The notes under the pieces were generated by a model. The model was not told the origin of the DNA, searched no databases, and worked only from the letters and a program-made list of their open reading frames with translations. From Micavibrio sp. UBA7657 (lineage in GTDB: Bacteria > Pseudomonadota > Alphaproteobacteria > Micavibrionales > Micavibrionaceae): 8,960 bases of DNA. The position numbers were made by a program, and so were the translations under genes. Positions 5,627-8,960 of the stretch are shown in pieces. Location of the stretch: positions 1 to 8,960 of the forward strand of contig DLHX01000003.1 in NCBI GenBank assembly GCA_002483465.1, read 5' to 3'. The number at the start of each line of letters is the position of its first letter. The first letter of the stretch is position 1.

Positions 5627-6272
5627 TTTCCGGCCACGGAAAAACGCGCATGAATGTGCCTGACACGCGGTCGGCTTTGGTGTCGGGGTCCTTTTTCGTG
5701 CGCGTCGATACTAATCGGAATTGTCCGGCATTGACGAATAAACTAGACGAAGCAACATTCAGCATCGGCGCTTGCGCGATTTCTGCGATTGCTGCCGGAG
5801 AGCCGCTGGCATTTTCAAATGCAGTGTGCATCAACGACTCCATGATATGTTTGCGTTTGAAATCCATGTGCGTTGCGACTTGCGCGACATAGATAATCTT
5901 GTCGTTATGGATTGCCTGTCCCGGCATCGGCGATTCGTCTTGTTTGCCGGTAAAAAATTCAATCACACCTTTATCATTCGGAGTTAACTGCGTCATTTGC
6001 TTATATTGCTGGAAGGTGTAGGCCATCATGAAAGCGACGATGCGCCGGTTTTGATCTTGCGCAACCCAGAAATGTCTCGAGGCCGCGATGCGCTCTTCAT
6101 AGTTCGGTTTGGTGGGATCATCTGCTGCAAGCGGGTAAAGCAGAAAACCTTCAGCGGATAATTTTTGATCATCCGCTCCATCTTGCTGCATCGCTGTGCG
6201 GGAAACGGATTGCGCCACGTCATAAACGCCCTGGGCATCGCTTACGTCTGCAGGTCTGTAAATATAACTCAT
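5616..6272 (-). CDS. GNAT-like N-acetyltransferase with degenerate acetyl-CoA loop
   Basis: ATG at 6272 has AAGGAG 6 bases upstream (6279-6284) and a strong promoter, giving 218 residues. The N-terminus (YIYRPADVSDAQGVYDVAQSV) has the R-x-A-D-x-x-D-A opening of GNAT proteins. HFWVAQDQNRRIVAFMMAY (67-85) is the usual strand pair, and IIYVAQVATHMDFKRKHIMESLMHTAF (126-152) aligns with motif A. The expected R-G-x-G-x-G/A loop is replaced by KRKHIM, so all usual glycines are missing. The fold is therefore likely, but acetyl-CoA binding is uncertain. Substrate is unknown and no signal peptide is present. It converges on pdxT with an 11-bp overlap and diverges from thrC. It could be a lineage-specific GNAT or a non-catalytic derivative. 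Confidence 0.7.
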   Translation of the reverse strand: MSYIYRPADVSDAQGVYDVAQSVSRTAMQQDGADDQKLSAEGFLLYPLAADDPTKPNYEERIAASRHFWVAQDQNRRIVAFMMAYTFQQYKQMTQLTPNDKGVIEFFTGKQDESPMPGQAIHNDKIIYVAQVATHMDFKRKHIMESLMHTAFENASGSPAAIAEIAQAPMLNVASSSLFVNAGQFRLVSTRTKKDPDTKADRVSGTFMRVFPWPEISR

Positions 6273-6299
6273 CAGTTACTCCTTCTTTGTCGGGAACTT

Positions 6300-6327
6300 T
6301 CTATAATGCTCCATGTATTTATGTCAA
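6300..6327 (-). promoter_or_regulatory. Promoter of the GNAT-like gene
   Basis: On the minus strand a perfect TTGACA (6327-6322) is followed after 16 bases by TATAGA (6305-6300). The start would lie near 6293, leaving a leader of about 20 bases with AAGGAG before ATG 6272. Confidence 0.65.
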
Positions 6328-6350
6328 GAGGGCACGTTATCAGGGCTAAA

Positions 6351-6379
6351 TTGACACCCCCGGCAAAAGTCCATAAGAA
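6351..6379 (+). promoter_or_regulatory. Candidate thrC promoter, possibly giving a leaderless mRNA
   Basis: A perfect TTGACA (6351-6356) is followed after 17 bases by a weak -10, TAAGAA (6374-6379). Only 6 bases separate that box from the thrC ATG at 6386, so the expected transcription start coincides with the initiation codon. No convincing Shine-Dalgarno sequence lies before the ATG, which agrees with leaderless translation. Confidence 0.45.
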
Positions 6380-6385
6380 AACCCC

Positions 6386-7762
6386 ATGATCAAATACATC
6401 TCCACGCGCGGCGGTGGCTCGCCTCAGAATTTCGAGCAGGTTCTGCTGGCAGGCCTTGCGCCGGACGGCGGGCTTTATGTGCCGCAAATTTGGCCGACGC
6501 TGGATATGAAGGCGCTCAAGGGCAAATCCTATGTTGAGGTGGCGGAAGAGGTAATCTATCCGTTCGTCGAAGGCAGCATCGACCGTGAAACGCTGCGCGG
6601 TATTCTGAAAGAGACGTACGGCCCGAAAGTTTTCCGTCACAAGGACGTCGTCCCGCTGCACAAAATCCGTGACAATATTTACGCGCTGGAACTCTTTCAC
6701 GGCCCGACGATTGCGTTCAAGGATGTCGCGCTGCAATTTCTCGGCCGCCTGTTCGATCACGTCCTGAAGAAAAATAATCGGCATGTCACCATCGTCGGCG
6801 CGACGTCCGGCGATACAGGTTCGGCGGCCATCGAAGGCTGCCGCCATTCTGACAATGTCGATATTTTTATTCTTTATCCGCAGGGGCGCGTTTCCGAAGT
6901 GCAGCGCCGCCAGATGACGACGGTGAATGCACAAAACGTGCATAATATCGCGGTGCAGGGAACGTTCGATGACTGCCAGAACGCGGTCAAGGATATGTTC
7001 AACGACGCGGAATTCCGCACGGAAATGAATCTCTCGGCGGTCAATTCCATCAACTGGGCGCGTATCGTCGCGCAGATTGTGTATTACGTCGTGGTATCGC
7101 TGGAGTTGGGAGAGGGAACGACCTTTGTCGTGCCGACCGGAAATTTCGGCAACGTTTTCGCCGGGTATTGCGCGCGTAAAATGGGCGCGCCGATTAATCT
7201 TGTCGTGTCCACCAACCGCAACGACATTCTCACGCGTTTTTTCGAAAGCGGTACGATGAAGGCGGAGGAAACGCATGCGTCCTTAAGCCCATCGATGGAT
7301 ATCCAGATTTCCAGCAATTTTGAAAGATATCTGTTTGACTTGCTTGGCCGCGATGCGAAAAATCTGACCACTGTCATGAAGGAATTCAAGGACACCGGAA
7401 AATTCTCACTGCCTGAAGATGCAATGAAAAAGGCGATGGCCGATTTTACCGCCACCCGCACAGACGATGCGCAAACGCTCGCAACGATCAAAAAGATATA
7501 CGAAGAAACCGGTTACGTTCTCGATCCACACACGGCGGTGGGAATAAAAGCCGCGTTGGAAATCGCCAAAACAGCGAAAGCTCCGGTCGTGACCCTCGCC
7601 ACCGCTCACCCGGCAAAATTCCCGGACGCGGTGGAAAAGGCGACTGGCACCCGCCCGGCATTGCCCCCGCATCTGGCCGACCTCCTGAGCCGCCCTGAAA
7701 AATTCGAGATTTTGCCGAATAACCTGCAAAAACTGCAGGATTTTATCCGTAAAAATGCCTGA
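6386..7762 (+). CDS. thrC: Threonine synthase
   Basis: This 458-aa protein is a full-length PLP-dependent threonine synthase, the longer form common in proteobacteria. It converts O-phosphohomoserine to threonine and phosphate in the cytosol, the last step of threonine synthesis. It opens MIKYISTRGG and has the family N-terminal block PDGGLYVPQIWP (26-37). The PLP-binding lysine K112 lies in HGPTIAFKDVALQ. The substrate-phosphate loop GATSGDTGSAA is at 138-148, SINWARIVAQIVYY at 221-234, and the PLP-phosphate loop PTGNFGNVFAGY at 250-261. The C-terminal ATAHPAKFPDAVEKATG is also typical. No Shine-Dalgarno sequence is obvious. A 55-base gap without a clear terminator separates it from the M16 peptidase gene, and this pair is commonly adjacent in alphaproteobacteria. 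Identification is very secure. Confidence 0.97.
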   Translation: MIKYISTRGGGSPQNFEQVLLAGLAPDGGLYVPQIWPTLDMKALKGKSYVEVAEEVIYPFVEGSIDRETLRGILKETYGPKVFRHKDVVPLHKIRDNIYALELFHGPTIAFKDVALQFLGRLFDHVLKKNNRHVTIVGATSGDTGSAAIEGCRHSDNVDIFILYPQGRVSEVQRRQMTTVNAQNVHNIAVQGTFDDCQNAVKDMFNDAEFRTEMNLSAVNSINWARIVAQIVYYVVVSLELGEGTTFVVPTGNFGNVFAGYCARKMGAPINLVVSTNRNDILTRFFESGTMKAEETHASLSPSMDIQISSNFERYLFDLLGRDAKNLTTVMKEFKDTGKFSLPEDAMKKAMADFTATRTDDAQTLATIKKIYEETGYVLDPHTAVGIKAALEIAKTAKAPVVTLATAHPAKFPDAVEKATGTRPALPPHLADLLSRPEKFEILPNNLQKLQDFIRKNA

Positions 7763-7817
7763 TTATACAGGGTCTTGGGCTTGCCTTTGAGCGAAGCCTG
7801 CCTTATTTATAAATCCC

Positions 7818-8960
7818 ATGTCCCATATCCAGTTTACGACGCTAGATAACGGCCTCAGGGTCATCACCGACACGGTTCCCGACGTGCACAGCGTCGCGCT
7901 CGGCGTCTGGGTGAATGTCGGCACGCGTAACGAGGACCCGAAATATAACGGCGCCGCGCACATGGTTGAGCATATGCTGTTCAAAGGCACGCCGACCCGC
8001 AGCACGCAGCAAATCGCCGAAATCGTCGAGGATGTCGGCGGCAATATCAACGCCTACACCAGCCGCGAGATGACGAGCTATCACATTCACCTCCTGAAAA
8101 ACGATATGGGTATCGCGCTTGATGTGCTGGCCGATATCTATCAAAACGCAACGATGCCCCAGGATGAGCTTGAGCGTGAGCGGTATGTCATCCTGCAGGA
8201 AATCGGCATGTGCAACGACACGCCCGATGAACTGGTCTTTGATAATTATTACGAGCGCGCCTATCCCGGCCAGACGCTCGGTGCGCCTATTCTTGGCAAG
8301 GTTTCGGATATTTCCAACATGCAGCGCCCGGCGCTCAGCGATTATATCGAGCGTTACTACACACCGCAGCGCACGGTGATTTCAGCGGCAGGCAATCTTG
8401 ATCATCAGGATTTTGTCTCGCGCGTGGAAAATCTGTTCCGGAAGCTTCCTGCGGAAAAACCTTATGAGCGCGTTGCTGCCGATTACAAGGGCGGTGAAAT
8501 CCGTGTCGACAAGGAGCTGGAGCAGAGCCATTTCGTACTGGGTTTCGAGGGCGTCTCGCGTCTCGGCCCGGATTATTATGCCGCGCAGACACTCTCGACG
8601 CTGCTGGGCGGCGGTATGTCCTCGAGGCTGTTCCAGGAAATCCGTGAAAAACGCGGTCTGGTTTATTCAATTTATTCTTTTCATTCCGGCTTTACGGACA
8701 GTGGCCAGTTTGCGATTTATGCCGGGACAGGGCCGGAGGATTTGAAGGAACTTGTGCCCGTCGTGTGCGATGAGGTCCTGCGCGTGGGCGATACGCTGAC
8801 GGCGTCCGAGCTGGAACGCGCCAAGGCGCAGATCAAATCCGGCATTCTCATCGGCCAGGAATCGATGATGACGCGCGCGGATCAGCAAGCCAAATATCTC
8901 GTCTACCGCAACCAGCCGGTCGATATCGGCTATATCATCAACATGATCGATTGCGTGGAT
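7818..8960 (+). CDS. M16 family zinc peptidase (processing-peptidase-like), 3' end missing
   Basis: The reading frame is open from ATG 7818 to the last base, 381 codons. Related proteins are about 420 aa, so about 40 residues are cut off. It starts MSHIQFTTLDNGLRVITD, as family members do. The inverted zinc motif HxxEH is H48-M-V-E51-H52 in GAAHMVEHMLFKGT, and the third ligand is E128 in ERYVILQEIGM, at the expected spacing. GGNINAYTSREMTSYH (74-89) and the conserved GGGMSSRLFQEIREKRGLVYS stretch (about 263-284), with its substrate-binding R and Y, are present. This is the catalytically competent type, like the beta subunit of mitochondrial processing peptidase and bacterial YmxG/PqqL-like enzymes. 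Its physiological substrate is unknown. No signal peptide is seen. It follows thrC, has no Shine-Dalgarno sequence, and TATAAA at 7808-7813 lies just before the start. Confidence 0.94.
   Translation, partial: MSHIQFTTLDNGLRVITDTVPDVHSVALGVWVNVGTRNEDPKYNGAAHMVEHMLFKGTPTRSTQQIAEIVEDVGGNINAYTSREMTSYHIHLLKNDMGIALDVLADIYQNATMPQDELERERYVILQEIGMCNDTPDELVFDNYYERAYPGQTLGAPILGKVSDISNMQRPALSDYIERYYTPQRTVISAAGNLDHQDFVSRVENLFRKLPAEKPYERVAADYKGGEIRVDKELEQSHFVLGFEGVSRLGPDYYAAQTLSTLLGGGMSSRLFQEIREKRGLVYSIYSFHSGFTDSGQFAIYAGTGPEDLKELVPVVCDEVLRVGDTLTASELERAKAQIKSGILIGQESMMTRADQQAKYLVYRNQPVDIGYIINMIDCVD

Noticed and set aside
6272..7276. 334-aa open frame opposite thrC
   Set aside because: It is the antisense shadow of a clear threonine synthase. 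Its Arg/His-rich composition is typical of reverse frames in GC-rich coding DNA.
7763..7817. Possible terminator between thrC and the M16 gene (GGCTT ... AAGCC)
   Set aside because: It has only a 5-bp stem with an 11-base loop and no proper T-run, so read-through from thrC seems likely.

Overview
The window looks like a chromosomal segment of an alphaproteobacterium. The core genes are moderately GC-rich, and the pair thrC followed by an M16 mitochondrial-processing-peptidase-like protease is a familiar alphaproteobacterial neighbourhood. I cannot place it below class from the sequence alone. No rRNA, tRNA, CRISPR array or intact transposon is visible.

Left end (1-1581): the last 49 codons of guaA (GMP synthase) are followed by an AT-rich segment carrying one oppositely oriented, unrecognised gene (249 aa). 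This segment lies between two perfect 18-bp copies of the guaA 3' end (131-148 and 1052-1069). That is the expected geometry of an element integrated into the guaA stop-codon region, but no integrase is present, so it is best read as a relic or a minimal, non-autonomous island. The right-hand copy supplies part of the ribosome binding site and the GTG start of the next gene. That gene appears to be a chimera: a Nudix hydrolase N-terminal half ending at its Nudix box, joined in frame to the C-terminal half of an unrelated FG-GAP-like (DLNGDGKDE) protein.

Middle (1582-4057): small, mostly uncharacterised genes. They are a 105-aa hypothetical (minus), a putative glycolipid-binding (DUF1089-type) protein (plus), a 118-aa hypothetical (minus), and a GNAT-fold acyltransferase resembling the PEP-CTERM/exosortase-associated family (plus).

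Right half (4058-8960): metabolic and housekeeping genes. pdxS and pdxT abut with no intervening base and encode the two subunits of the DXP-independent pyridoxal 5'-phosphate synthase, preceded by a good sigma-70-like promoter. A GNAT-like gene with a degenerate acetyl-CoA loop lies convergent to pdxT, with an 11-bp overlap. It is divergent from thrC (threonine synthase, itself PLP-dependent), and the divergent region holds two TTGACA boxes, one per strand. thrC is followed by an M16 zinc peptidase that runs off the window end. Several genes (thrC, the M16 gene, the glycolipid-binding gene) lack a clear Shine-Dalgarno sequence and share an AAA-pyrimidine-run-ATG context, which hints at leaderless or near-leaderless translation.
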